Positions 1 to 11,100 of a stretch of DNA of 64,000 bases are shown piece after piece. Numbering within the stretch: the stretch's first letter is position 1; each line of letters begins with the position of its first letter. The translations under genes and the position numbers were made by a program. Under the pieces are notes generated by a model that worked only from the letters and a program-made list of their open reading frames with translations, had not been told where the DNA came from and ran no database searches. The DNA is from Chlorokybus atmophyticus (taxonomy: Eukaryota; Streptophyta; Chlorokybophyceae; Chlorokybales; Chlorokybaceae), in contig RHPI01003642.1 in assembly GCA_009103225.1 (NCBI GenBank), positions 24,853 through 88,852 of the forward strand. Direction: 5' to 3'.

Positions 1-68
1 CTGTCCATTGTTAGTCAAGTGATGCGAAACCTTCAAGATGCGTATGTACTGTGACATCCAATCATTGC

Positions 69-1314
69 ATGTTAGGTTGGGAGGCCAACTGGCAGGAGGG
101 AAGGATTATGTGGGACAAGGGGACATCACCGGAGATTCTGCTGCGCCTCCTGCAAAATAAGCAACTACCACCTGGAAGGGCACTCGTCCCTGGCTGCGGA
201 TCTGTACGTTGTATGCAGCTTGACGTTGTATTTGATGGCTTGTCCTCTATGGCCATCTGGGCTTTGCTTGCATGCAGTGTTGATATTGTCTGTTTTCAAG
301 TGTTAGATTCACAACCCATGCTTGAACGATGATGCATTCGACTTTTGGCCTGCATGCAAGAGTGGGATGTGTGCAATTTCTGACTCTCTCACAACAACTC
401 AAGACCATCATGCCTTTCATAGGGATACGATGTCATCACATTCGCCAAGTCTGGATATCAGGCTGTAGGGTTGGATGGTGCACCAAGCGCAATCAAGAAA
501 GCCGAGCAGGTGGGTACACCACGAATGCATACAGTAGCCTGCTGCCATAAAGTGCCTCTGCTCATCTCACATGCGCGCCTACACAGCTGCGCCAGGACGC
601 TGGCCTCACCGCAGATCAGGCGCAATTTGAGCTAGCTGACTTCTTCACATACAAACCAGACGCACCGTTTGATGTCATCTTTGACTACACGTGAGTCCGT
701 TGCTCTCCTCTTTGATGCATTCAGTGCTCGCACTGCCGCCTTGTTCACCAACTGCAATCATTCTGCCATGGATTGACGGCTGAGTCATCACATATTATCA
801 TGTGTTTCAGGTTCTTCTGTGCGATACAACCTGAGCAAAGACCTGCATGGGCAGCAAAGCAGGCATCGCTTCTGTCTGCATCTGGAACCTTGATCACCCT
901 GATATACCCGGTGAGTACCCGGCTTCCACACTGCCTGGCGCAGGCAGTCAAGGCTGATACTGGGTCTTTGCGCGCAGATTGGCACGCATGAGGGAGGCCC
1001 ACCGTTTGCTGTGCATCCTGATCAGTAAGCAGCAAGCACAGTTGATTTCACACAGAAACACCTGTTAAACGGGTCTAACTTCTTACTTGGCAACAGCTAC
1101 GAAGCAGTGTTGAAGCCGGTTGGGCTCGAATGCGTCACCTTGAGTGATGTGGACTGCAGCCATGCTGGGCGCGAGGTGCGTTGTCACACAAAGGCCACCT
1201 CTGGCAGTTCTGTACTTCAATCAGGGTGCACTGTTGTATGCTGATGAAGTTCTTTGTTTACAGGGTAAGGAGAAGCTCGGCTTATGGCGCAAGCAGTCGC
1301 AGTCAACGTTGTAA
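69..1314 (+). CDS. TPMT/HOL-type thiol or halide methyltransferase (5' partial)
   Basis: SAM-dependent methyltransferase of the thiopurine S-methyltransferase superfamily, closest in motif style to plant HOL thiocyanate/halide methyltransferases, which methylate small thiols, thiocyanate or halides. Exons read by frame: to 203, 423-509, 587-690, 811-910, 978-1024, 1097-1175, 1264-1314, all GT-AG. Seen: the family opening W-E-x-x-W-x-x-G, SAM motif I VPGCGSGYDV formed across intron 1, the acidic turn GLDGAPSA, then FDVIFDYTFFCAI and a C-terminus ending KQSQSTL. The 5' end is unresolved: ATG 69 is in frame, but an acceptor at 75 (TTAG) suggests an upstream exon outside or at the edge of the window. 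About 200 codons are visible against roughly 220-230 for the family. Substrate not predictable from sequence. Confidence 0.8.
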
Positions 1315-2058
1315 ACATCTCATTGGTTAGTTGTGTGATTTTTGTATAGTTGTTATATAATTGGGCAATTCTGTGCCAGTGTGTTTGCTGAGGGGAAGGG
1401 GGTATAGTTTTCCCTCACCCAGAGGTGAATTTCGCGTCGAACACAGTTGCATAAATGAATAAAAGTCTGTTGTATCAACGAATCTAGCGCCGTGTTTGTA
1501 GGTAGCACTGACCCTCATCATACACCTTTTCGCATTGGTAAGAATGCGTCTTGGTCGCATGATCGCCACTGCTTGTAGTAGTTTGCATGCAATTTTTGCT
1601 GTTGGCAATGTTTGACGCTGAAGACAGCGAATGACACTGACTTACTGTACATACCTTGCACTCTGGCACGCAAACGTCCATGAAGATGTGTGCATTAGGC
1701 AAGAGCAGGCGGGTGTGGATGCTCGGCCTGAGAATCCAGCGACCATCAGGCCAGCAAGCTGCATGCTTGTGCTCGCCACCATGATGGTACACTGAAGGGT
1801 CATCTCGACAACCTGGCCATGTGTGACCGAGTCCTGCTTGGCCATGTTACTGAGATCATGCGCATTGCATTGGCTACGGCATTGGCTACGATGGTCGCTG
1901 GCTGTGGTGCACCGCATGTGATTTTTCCTGCTATATATACATATGTACGAGTGACACATTATGTGGGCACGGTCCTGCACGCGCTCACAACTTACCCTGA
2001 AGCCAGCATTATAGCCATTCATTATACAACACCAGAGCGCACAACTGAGGTTTGTCTG
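1315..2058. other. Intergenic, convergent 3' ends
   Basis: Space between the methyltransferase and SWEET stop codons. No ORF with family features; minus-strand ORFs here have no recognisable motif. AATAAA-like signals (for example AATGAATAAAAG near 1455) fit a 3' UTR. Nothing else seen. Confidence 0.5.
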
Positions 2059-3775
2059 CTACGGTAACTTGCTGTGAGTCTCGTCTTGCTTTGTTGGAGC
2101 ATCAACGACTATTGAAACTACAGTCGGCGCCTTGCTTTCAAGGTGCGAGCCAGCTGGAGGACACAAACCCGCCACAGAGTCAGGTTTACTTTCTGATGCT
2201 TGGGATTCTGGAGTACTCAGCTCATCTGCGCTGGCACGCACGGGACGCTTGTAATACATGGCGTACAGCACCAACTGTATGATTCCAAGTATGCTGCCCA
2301 ACACATTGGGTACCTGCAATACAGCAGAAGTTGAGGTAACCAGCAAGCAGTGTGCACAACCAGCATTGGAAGGACTGCTCACCATGACATAGACGTCCCG
2401 CACATATATACCATATGTACCGAAGCAGGCAGCGCAGAGGAAGGTACACAGCGACAGCAAGAACGGCATGTACTCGGTGCTTTTAGTTGTGATGACCAAC
2501 CGCTGTGCAGCAAAGAAAAAAATTGTAAGCCAACAGCACTACAAGCAGTGTGACATTAAGTTGGCCACGACACCGTGCTTGCCAGTGTGAACATGCAGGC
2601 AAAGACCCTACCATAGCTGCAAGTGGGGATGCGAACATGCTCGTTGCCCAGATAGCGCCCAACACGCCAAGAACGGTAGTATCTGTATCCCCTCGTGGAA
2701 TTGCAGAGGACAGCACGAGCACTGACAATGTGACTGTGTACACCAGCGCGGGACCGAGCAGCTTAAAGGCAAAATTTCTCTGCACCACACACAGAGGCCA
2801 CGGAATGGAGCAGATGATGTGTGGGTGTGATGTCTAGCAAGTGTGTCATCACGGGCTGCAGATGCGTACCCGCTGCTGGCCCCGGGAGTATCTGAGGTAT
2901 ATTGAAACATAGATGGCTTCTAGTACAGCGCCAACACCATTGCACACCAGGACAGCATAACTGCAGCACAGGGGCAGCAATGCAAGTCCACAACATCAAC
3001 AACCAGTATAAGAAAAGGTGGCACATGGACCATGCTGGCGCATGCAGCAAATCATTGCATACTTACCGACTAGCAGTAACAAACGGCAGCGAGTACAGCG
3101 TCCATGTCACGCAGTTGCACAGCGTCACCGCGTATGGGACTCCTGAGAAATCTTCGATCGACCGAGTCTTTCTGATTTGCCAAAACGTACGCCTGCATGC
3201 GTGGTGACCATTGGACTGCGGGCCGATAGGACACATTTACTCGAGCTGCTTACAATGCATGCAAAGTAGTGGTGTGTGGTGCTTACACTGGAGAAAGAAA
3301 TAGTGCGATTGCCGCCGCAGCCCCTGCATGCATGAGACAACTCAGCACACGCATGCAGCAACCCGTCGAAGCAATGCTGTTGTACTCTTTGTTTGTGTTC
3401 ATGCAAGCCCGTCTAAGACGTGCTTGACAGCGTGAGCTCCCAGTCAGAAAGTCCGTTCAGACGCCATGAACTATGCAACTCGTGACAAGCATGGAATAGC
3501 AGAGAAAGCTCTTTGCTGCAAGGAAATTGCAGCATTGATTGACACTTTAACTGCACCATGGATATATTACATTAACTTATCTACCGCCAGGGCTTTGAGC
3601 GTATTTGGCTATCGGCATGCATGCATACCCAGCTGCATGCCTCGCCCAATGACCCCTAGCTACTCAATAAATTCAGTCCAATGAGCCGTCACTGTCTCAC
3701 ACTCACCACAATCCAGTAAGGCTTACCGGCGTAGCCCACAGCTGCTTTCACAGTCGGGTCAATATGCCACGACAT
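2059..3775 (-). CDS. SWEET: SWEET (MtN3/saliva) sugar transporter
   Basis: Bidirectional sugar uniporter, expected seven transmembrane helices made of two MtN3 triple-helix bundles plus a linker helix, in plasma or endomembranes. Exons on the minus strand: 3775-3727, 3323-3287, 3192-3067, 2960-2870, 2779-2612, 2502-2383, 2313-2059; these sum to 846 nt (281 residues), typical for the family. Seen: first repeat FLSPV-TFWQI-K-RS-E-FSGVPY with TLCNC-W and LPFV, then NGVGAVLEAIYVSIYL, and second repeat ASPLAAM-L-VI-TKS-EYMPF followed by VPNVLGSILGIIQLVLY. The C-terminal tail of about 60 residues is hydrophilic and Ser/Pro-rich. The 37-nt second exon is easily missed by gene finders but is needed to join G-x-A to LSPV in frame. 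Transported sugar not inferable. Confidence 0.9.
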
Positions 3776-5653
3776 GCTGCTCCTTCACGCACGACTTAGA
3801 CCAATCAGTGTTGCTGATCTCACCGACCTGCAAGCGGGAGACGTCGTTGAGCAAGAGCAGAAAAGAGATTACAACACAAACACTGACTTGAGAACAAACA
3901 CTTCTACCGCTTAGAGCTAACACTACCGCTGCGCCAATCACATGCAGATCAAGGTAGCATACGCAACACAGCACAGGGCATGCAGCCTGCATAGCAACGA
4001 GTCGCCGATGATCAAGAAAAGCATCCACTCCTGCACTCGCGTTGGAATTCCATAGAAGCCGTTTGCACAAGACCACACCCAGTCAGCCTGCCTCTGTGCC
4101 AGCGCCGGCGGCAGCGGTGATGATATCGTTCTCCCTTCTCCTGTTGCCGCCGCACATTCGAGATGAGAGAGAGTCGGCGTCGACAGCAACGACGACGGCG
4201 CGCACGGCTGCAACGTCAAGCACCGCATCGCCGTGTGGGCTGGTTGGCGCGGCCCGATTAGGCTGGCACTAGCAGGTTAGGCCTAAGCGTTAAGCTCCGC
4301 TGCCGGACATGTTGAGACTGCGCCGGTAGCACGACTGGTATGTCAGCGCACTACATGCCGGCCACGTTGTCCGGGTTAGGCAGCTTTATTGCATGAGCAC
4401 AGCGCAGCCCCGGATGAGGTCGCATGTTCAGCACTTCAGCTCGACACTTTTGGCTTTTGTCAGAAGTGTGTGCACCGTTTGCTTACCCCCGCTGAAAGCA
4501 TACTGGCTATAGACTATAGACGCAGAATGATGGTAGGGATCCATCCAATCAACGCTGCCATGACTTACCGTACCATACAACGAGCAGGCGATGATGTTGT
4601 TCAAATGTCCAATCATAAAAGCACAGGTATTGAATTTGTCAATGTATTATTGAGAAATCGGGTACATTGATCACCGGTAATCACGGACATCGGCAATTAG
4701 GCGCGTGGTTATTTTAGCAACAGTTAAACGCTCTACTTCTTGACCTCTGTCATCAATACAAACTCCCCTTACAAACAACGCCCCCAGCCCCCCCCCCCCC
4801 TTTTCAAGATCGATGGGGGGGGGTTGTAGTACGGGGGTATTCGACAAAACATACCCGTATACGGTGAGTGGCATGTGGATGTCTGATCAATTGGTGTAAG
4901 TAACCTAATGTCGTATACCGGTAGTTCTAGCAACCACGACGATTATTTCAACTTGGTGCATTGTTGGGTTGCAGGGGTGCACATGTCACTCTGTTTCACC
5001 ATTACATCAAGTAATGCGTAGCGTTACACAAAAGAATATCAATGAACATGAAGGTTGAACTTTATCTTGTAATGCAAACAACATCAAATATGATGAGCAC
5101 AATTGGGTTACTAATATCGGCTCTTAAAGTCATACAGTTCATTATTCTTTGTCGCCGACATGCATGCGTTACAACACGGCGTGAGGGAAGAGATGCGACA
5201 TCAATGTTATCAAATTGCACATTAAATAAGTTGACTATGCAAAGTGATGTTCATATCATGTGCAAAGCGATTAATATGCATGTAGTGCAAAACACAACAA
5301 AGTGATCATTGCCTATCATAGTTCACTTGTATGTTACAAGGGTATGGCTAGTTGTAATACAGGTATAGTGCAACCAATCACATTGGTGAAATACAAATGG
5401 CTGTGCTTGCCTGCATGTTGACAATGACCGTGTATACACACATGCACCGCATTGCATACTTTGTACAGAATTTAGTCCGATGTGCCCCAATGACTGACAC
5501 TGCAGTGTCTCAAGTCGCGAGTTGCCGGCATGGTTGTGGGTATGCCATCAAACCCACTTAACCTTAGCAACACCTACTGTAACTGCAGACCTGTCCTTAC
5601 ATACAAACAGCGCAATCACCAACCCCAACCACAAGAATTGTGATACAAGCTCT
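3776..5653. other. Intergenic region upstream of SWEET
   Basis: Contains the SWEET promoter side and the YKT6 3' flank. No supported gene. It holds a poly-C/poly-G inverted pair (about 4788-4824) and a visibly more A+T-rich stretch from about 4870 to 5510 with an 87-codon ORF (5042-5305) that resembles nothing I know. Confidence 0.4.
4788..4824. repeat. Poly-C / poly-G inverted homopolymer pair
   Basis: A run of about 13 C followed after about 15 nt by about 10 G. The two runs can pair as a GC hairpin or form G-quadruplex/i-motif structures. Run lengths may be unreliable because homopolymers are error-prone in sequencing. Confidence 0.6.
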
Positions 5654-7602
5654 TCATTGAATCAGACAGCACGTGTTGTGCTTCTTGGCAGTTTTGTAGA
5701 ACATCTGCGGCACAGCGAGCCTGGTAAATACACGCAACACAAGCACAACTCGTACTGCAAAGTAGGTCAACATGACACCACACCTGCGAAGCCATTGAAA
5801 GATCGGTGCTTTTGCTAACAAGAGTGTCCAACTTTTCGCCCCTTGCCAATACGCTATCAATGGTTTTGTGCTGCAGAGCCCCACGGTCAGCATTAGAATC
5901 AAGCACTGTACTAGGTTGCTAACTACACAAGGTGAAAAGTAATTGAACAGTGTGCAATCTACTACCAGAATGATCTTTGTCTCATCAAGCTCTTGCTGAA
6001 TCTTCATCAACTTGTCCGCTTGTGAAGGATCCTACGCACGCTCTGTCAGCAGGGAGCACACCACATAGCGGCATACAGATGTGGAGAAAAACACCAACAT
6101 CTACCTGATATTTGACAATCGCATCTTGCAAAACTGGCACTTGAGCGGCACTGTCTTCCGTCACAGCTTTCCATGTGTCTCCAGCATACGCCATGTAGTC
6201 ATCAAGGACCTGATGGAAGGTTACATGGTAGATTAGCAGCAAGCGGCAAGTCATCTTAAAAGCACACAACAACAGTACACCTGTACAATGTTGCCAATAA
6301 CTGGTGGGTACCTTGTTGATGACGCAGAATGCACTTCTGAGGGGATACGCGTTATCTACTACTGCAATTCCACACAGCCCTGATCGGTTGTGGCAATGAC
6401 ATATGTAACCTGCAAGCCACATCTGCAATCAATGAAGGCAGATCATAAATGCAATTCGTGACGGTAGTTCAAACCACGAAGCACGAGGACGCAACCAGCA
6501 TAGCATGCCAACAACTTTGATCATAGGCAGGGCAGATTCACACGATCTACGACTGAAGCCCTCAAGTTAACACATCTACTTCCTTCCTGCACCGTCTGCA
6601 ACATAAACCGTCTACTCATGGTGGAACTTGGGGCATAGCTTCATTCAGAGTAAGGAGAAACCCTGTGCCTTCTGGTCTGGAGCTACACCCATGCCAGGCC
6701 TGCAGCCTACACACAGTCATGGGGAGTGATGGCGAGGAGTGTCTCGCAACAACCTGCTAGCTACTCCAAGTATATTGTCAAGGTAGGTTGAAGGCTAGCC
6801 TCTCTTGTCTCTCAATCAGGTTAACATCACAAGCATGCCTAGAGACTGGCATCGCTGCAATGGATGCTAGCATGCCTAATGCGCCAAATAAGAAACGAGG
6901 CGCCTGACTAGGACCATGAATATTGCACGTGCACGCAAATTCAGAACACAACATCTAGCATCCCAGAGAGAGCCACAAGCTTGGCAAAATTGGCTACAAC
7001 AGCACACGATTGACAAATTTGCCACATAATTGGTTTCGTTATGGCTTGCACAGCCATAACGAAGACAACCAAGACAGCATGTGGTACAGATTAAATAAAA
7101 AAAAAGTCCTCTGCAGCTGGTGAACAAAACACTGACCAAGTGACGATGATGAATGCAGCACACATAGTAAACTACTGAATGGCGGTTGACCGTATGTTGA
7201 CTAGTTGCAACACATGGCTGCGTGTAAGCTAACTACAACCGTACGCCGCAGGCAGTTGAGGAAGTGGGCGTGCCTGCTAGCATGCTACTGAAGGTCATTT
7301 AGGAAACGACATCAAGCTCGTGTTGCGGCGCATACTGTTACACCCTAATCCAGCCGAAACGCAAAGCGAGGAGAACTGCACAAGCAAGCATTCAGGCCAA
7401 ATCAGCCACCTTCGTGCTCAACGGACTGGCGCGTGCCGGGGGCAGTGCGTTTGGCGACGGTCCTAGCGACGAAGGTGGCCATCTCCTTAACGCTGCTCCG
7501 TTGGAAGTACCCGAAGTTGCTCACATCCGCCGCCATGCCCAGCAGTGTCGCCTCCCCCACCTCTCCGTTCCATCGCAGCAACGCCAGCGCCGTTATCTTC
7601 AT
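5654..7602 (-). CDS. YKT6: R-SNARE YKT6
   Basis: Prenylated longin R-SNARE acting in ER-Golgi, endosomal/vacuolar and autophagosomal fusion. Exons: 7602-7410, 6409-6312, 6209-6105, 6031-5966, 5870-5784, 5704-5654; sum 600 nt, 199 residues, the normal YKT6 length. The N-terminal longin domain starts MKITALALLRW and includes FGYFQR and F-ART-A-RT-PG-RQSVEHE. The SNARE core reads [36 protein letters not shown] with the zero-layer Arg in ARGEKL. The C-terminus is CCLIQ: a CaaX box preceded by a second Cys, matching the farnesyl plus palmitoyl pair of this family. Intron 1 is about 1 kb and carries a perfect 12-bp hairpin near 7035-7063. Head-to-head with RPN12, 519 bp apart. Confidence 0.93.
7035..7063. 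repeat. Perfect 12-bp hairpin in YKT6 intron 1
   Basis: Arms TTCGTTATGGCT and AGCCATAACGAA separated by a 5-nt loop. No gene in it; could be a folded intronic element or a residue of a small transposon. Confidence 0.7.
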
Positions 7603-8121
7603 CTCCCCCTCTCCCGCTGTCTACCTCAACCCTCTCGCGTTGCCGCCACCTCCTAGCCTACCACCAGCCTCTCACTGTCAGGCCGACTCAGCTGGCTCCA
7701 GGCCTGCACATCAGCTCTCCAGCAGCGATAGCCAGGGGATGAAGACGCCTTGCCTAGTACTTGGGCAAGCTGCTGTGTGCGTGAAAGCTCAACCAAGCAC
7801 GCCCGGCCAACGCCGCAAAGACAACTTCTCCGCTTGGCAACTTGCTGCCGGTTCCCTTGCGTGCTGGTCCTTGTCTCCTCCTCCTGCTTGCCGTCAGCTG
7901 CCGCCGCGCCTGCGGTCGGATCAGCGCCTCGACACGTGTCCGTTGATGGAGTCAGCCAGCTGTCAACACAGCAGACGTCCGTGCTTGTCATGCGCACAAG
8001 GATTGTGCGCAGCGCACAGCAAATTAGCTGAGGTTAGGGTTTGTTAGGTCTGTTGGCGGGGGGGTGGGAGGGGGTTGTAGCGGCGGTGTCGTGCTTGTAG
8101 GCGTCTGGCCTGCCGAGAGGG
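7603..8121. promoter_or_regulatory. Shared divergent promoter region YKT6/RPN12
   Basis: 519 bp between the start codons of two divergent housekeeping genes. It must hold both 5' UTRs and promoters. C/T-rich on the plus strand; no TATA box that I would defend. ORFs here are antisense shadows. Confidence 0.5.
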
Positions 8122-9828
8122 ATGGCGTCCAAGCTGCCAGAGCTGCAAAAGCTGTTTGACAGCTTCAAACAGGCGTACGCCGTCGGGGATCTCAAGCGCT
8201 GCAGCGACTTACTGGTCCAGCTGAAGGTGTGCGTGTGTGCGGGCCCTGGCAATTGCTTGTTCTGCTGCTCTAGCGCAGGCGTTACAAGCACAGATACATA
8301 AGTGGCGTACTGATGTTTTAATGTGCATGCTGTGGTCCTGCATTACCACATGTGAAGGACACTTGCAGCTCATTTAGTCACAAGCTTTTGCGACATCCAC
8401 GTTGTTAGTGCATGTTTTTGTAATATTACCAATTGTCCGGTGAAGTAACAGCAGCTCTCAATTACAGTAGCAGTTAGCACTCGTCGTAAGTCACAGCATG
8501 CTGTATGATTGTCATCGCATCGACGCATGTGCCACTTCATCCCAGACAAGGCTTTCCTCCACATTACATGAACTCATCTCCACAAGTTTATGTAATCATG
8601 ATGATAACATCAACTCGTGGAGATGTGGTAGATGAGTTCATTGGCCGCTACGAATGCTGAATATGATTTGTTGTTTATTCAGATCAAGTTGACGGAGTTC
8701 TCTTCCCTGCCACCACTGTACAAGGAGTCGCAAAGCTCCATTCAAGAGCTCACCGTCGCAAGTACGTGCTACATCGCTGACAATTTGGCTTTGAAACGCC
8801 ATTACATACACGTTGACAACGTGCAACATGATGCTCAAGAGCATTTGGCCAACAGGAGACATTTTGGAGCATGCAGTCTTGCTGAGTGTCCGGTTGCGCG
8901 ACGAGGCAGCTTTTGAGCGCAACTTTCAACAATTGAAGGCATACTACACAGACACAACGTGCGCGCTTGCAGCATGTCCCAGCTACCATCATTGGTGGGT
9001 TGCATATTGTCCAGCTGCAAAACTCTTGTCGTCACTTGCAGGCATCTTTTAGCACCATCCGCGCAACAGTATTGCATCACTGGGCTCAACCTGTTGCGGC
9101 TACTTGTGCAAAATCGCATTGCCGAGTTTCACACAGAGGTGGAGCTTATCCCACCTCAGGCTCAGGTATGTAGTGTTTGGACATGGACGTCACAACTGTT
9201 TACAGCTTGCTGGCAGCACGCATATACAATATGGTATGGCATGGCTGTGGCTTGAGATGGTCACGTGCAGGCAAGTCCACACATCCACCATGCGATTGCA
9301 GTTGAGCAAAGCCTTATGGAGGGCGCATACAATAAGGTGTTGTCTGCCCGGAATGACATTCCAGATTCCGCTTATGGCTACTTCATGGACTTGCTCATAA
9401 CGACTGTAAGGTGGGGTTATGTTTGTAGGTTTGCACTTTGTGTCTCAAGATCGCAATGATGTTGTTCTCAACTGCTTATCTTTTTGGTCACTGCCAGGGA
9501 TGAGGTTGCTGGGTGTAGTGAGAAGGCTTACACATCTCTGAAGTTAGGTGATGCGCGCAAGATGATGATGTTGCCATCCGATGCAGAAGCCCTTGAGTAT
9601 GCACAACAGGTATGGTCTTTGCAGTGCAATGCGCAATAACATGTACCAGCTGCGCAACTTGATTTTGCTTATAACAGCGTGTTCTTTTTGCTGCAGAGGG
9701 GTTGGGAAGTGCGAGACTCAACGATTTACTTTACAACCAAAGAAATGACAGCCTGCCGAGAGCTCCCATCCCTCCAGATCATAGATCAGACATTAGCGTA
9801 TGCTAGGGAGTTGGAGCGCATAGTCTGA
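8122..9828 (+). CDS. RPN12: 26S proteasome lid subunit RPN12 (PSMD8)
   Basis: Non-ATPase regulatory subunit of the 19S particle; last subunit to join the lid during assembly. Exons: 8122-8226, 8683-8761, 8856-8958, 9042-9165, 9271-9410, 9498-9609, 9697-9828; 795 nt, 264 residues, normal length. Recognised from MASKLPELQKLFD, the helical repeats with RDILEHAVLLSV and AFERNFQQLK-YYTDT, the invariant GLNLLRLLVQNRIAEFHTE, the run EQSLMEGAYNKVLSAR, FMDLL-TTVRDE-AGCSEKAY, and the C-terminal ELPSLQIIDQTLAYARELERIV (CSN8/PSMD8/eIF3k-type winged helix). Donor of exon 5 is the second of two nearby GT sites (after 9410); the first would lose the conserved VRDE. Intron 1 (8227-8682) contains a long imperfect inverted repeat. 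Confidence 0.95.
8568..8641. repeat. Long imperfect inverted repeat in RPN12 intron 1
   Basis: Arms begin ATGAACTCATCT (8568) and AGATGAGTTCAT (8630-8641) and continue inward with one indel of about 9 nt to a centre near 8604 with almost no loop. Could form a hairpin of about 35 bp in the pre-mRNA; no transposase remnant visible. Confidence 0.6.
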
Positions 9829-11100
9829 CCACGTTGGTTGGGATCTACCTCCTCAGCTTGTTGCTGTTGCACTAATCAGCTGCAACCACGACCTTGCCAG
9901 CATGTTTGGTGTAACCTGTGCCAGGAAGTCTCTCCAGATTTTGCAGCGAAGCAGGTCTTCCGAGCTGGTGCATGCGGGCAAAACCAGCCATGACAAGCAC
10001 GTGAGAGTGGTACTTCATTGCAGATGTTGGCAAATTTGTCAAGCGCGAACACATTTGCTAGTAGGCAATCTGCGAGCTTTCTAGAAACGTCAATGGGATG
10101 TCAGCATACAATTCACACAAGCAGCATGCTGAGTACACATACCAACCCCACCACCCAACCCCAACCAGCACCTAACCAGCCCAGCACCCAAACCGAACAC
10201 AGCACAGCCTGTGCGGAGGGCACTGGACCAGGCACTGCTGACGTCGGCAGTGCAACGCAACTACGACACAACCCAGCAAACCCTGCTGCGTCGCTAGCAG
10301 AGGGCGAGGAAGGAGGCGGAGCCAGGGAGAGAGGGAGGGGGAGTCCTGGTCGCCAATGTGCATGCTGTCTGCGTGACCGAAAGCGCCAACAACTGACCAA
10401 CGCCCATGTGGGCAGGTGATTACCAACTGCATATTGACTGCTGCATGTCTAACGGGGTAGAGGCAGTAGATTAGCGTGCTAGTAGTAGCCCGGTGGTCAA
10501 CTAATTGTCATTTGTACGACACCTTGCATGTGTTGCTGCGTGCTGACTGAACTACACATTATGCATGCGCATGCATGTCCTGCATTTGATGTATACCCCT
10601 CTCGCATTTCCTGTACATTGCCTGCGCACCCGCACGTATGTTGCGTAACAACCTCCACAATGGCTGCATCTCGTGTGCACATCAGTTTGTTGCGTGCTAC
10701 ATGACTCAGCACACCCTCCTGCGGACCACTCCTTGCGGAGATAGTGCATTAGCGCCAACATCGCTCACTCGTGGCTCAAGGTTCCTGGCTGTCCAAAATT
10801 ATAGAACAAAGCATTGCATGTGTACTGGGTAAGCTACGCATGCTAGCATATGTGTGCAACTGGGCACATGCCGGTCGAATACACCAGCATACTACTTTCA
10901 TTCCCCATACTATACTGGTACATTTACATGGTGTATACTATACACCTTTCCTGAGTAATGTATATACAAACACGTCAATGTACATGTGCCAGCAAGCGTG
11001 GGCAGCGCCAGGCCGGGACACGCTTGCGCTCCACCGGCTTGTTGGTTTGACGTTAGTATACATACGGGCTTCAAGTGCCTTGTTGGACTTGCGAGGCGCG
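9829..11100. other. Intergenic, convergent 3' ends
   Basis: Between RPN12 and the DUF1348 gene. Contains a C/A-rich stretch near 10143-10200 and a 17-bp palindrome (10930-10946). The overlapping ORFs on both strands show no domain signature. No RNA gene recognised. Confidence 0.4.

Noticed and set aside
3181-3230. Reading SPMVTTHAG as the SWEET N-terminal helix end
   Set aside because: It would need a 19-nt intron; the exon at 3323-3287 supplies LSPV in phase with TFWQI instead.
10018-10419. 133-codon plus ORF in the RPN12/DUF1348 spacer
   Set aside because: Low-complexity Pro/Thr/Gln content with an equally long antisense ORF and no recognisable motif.
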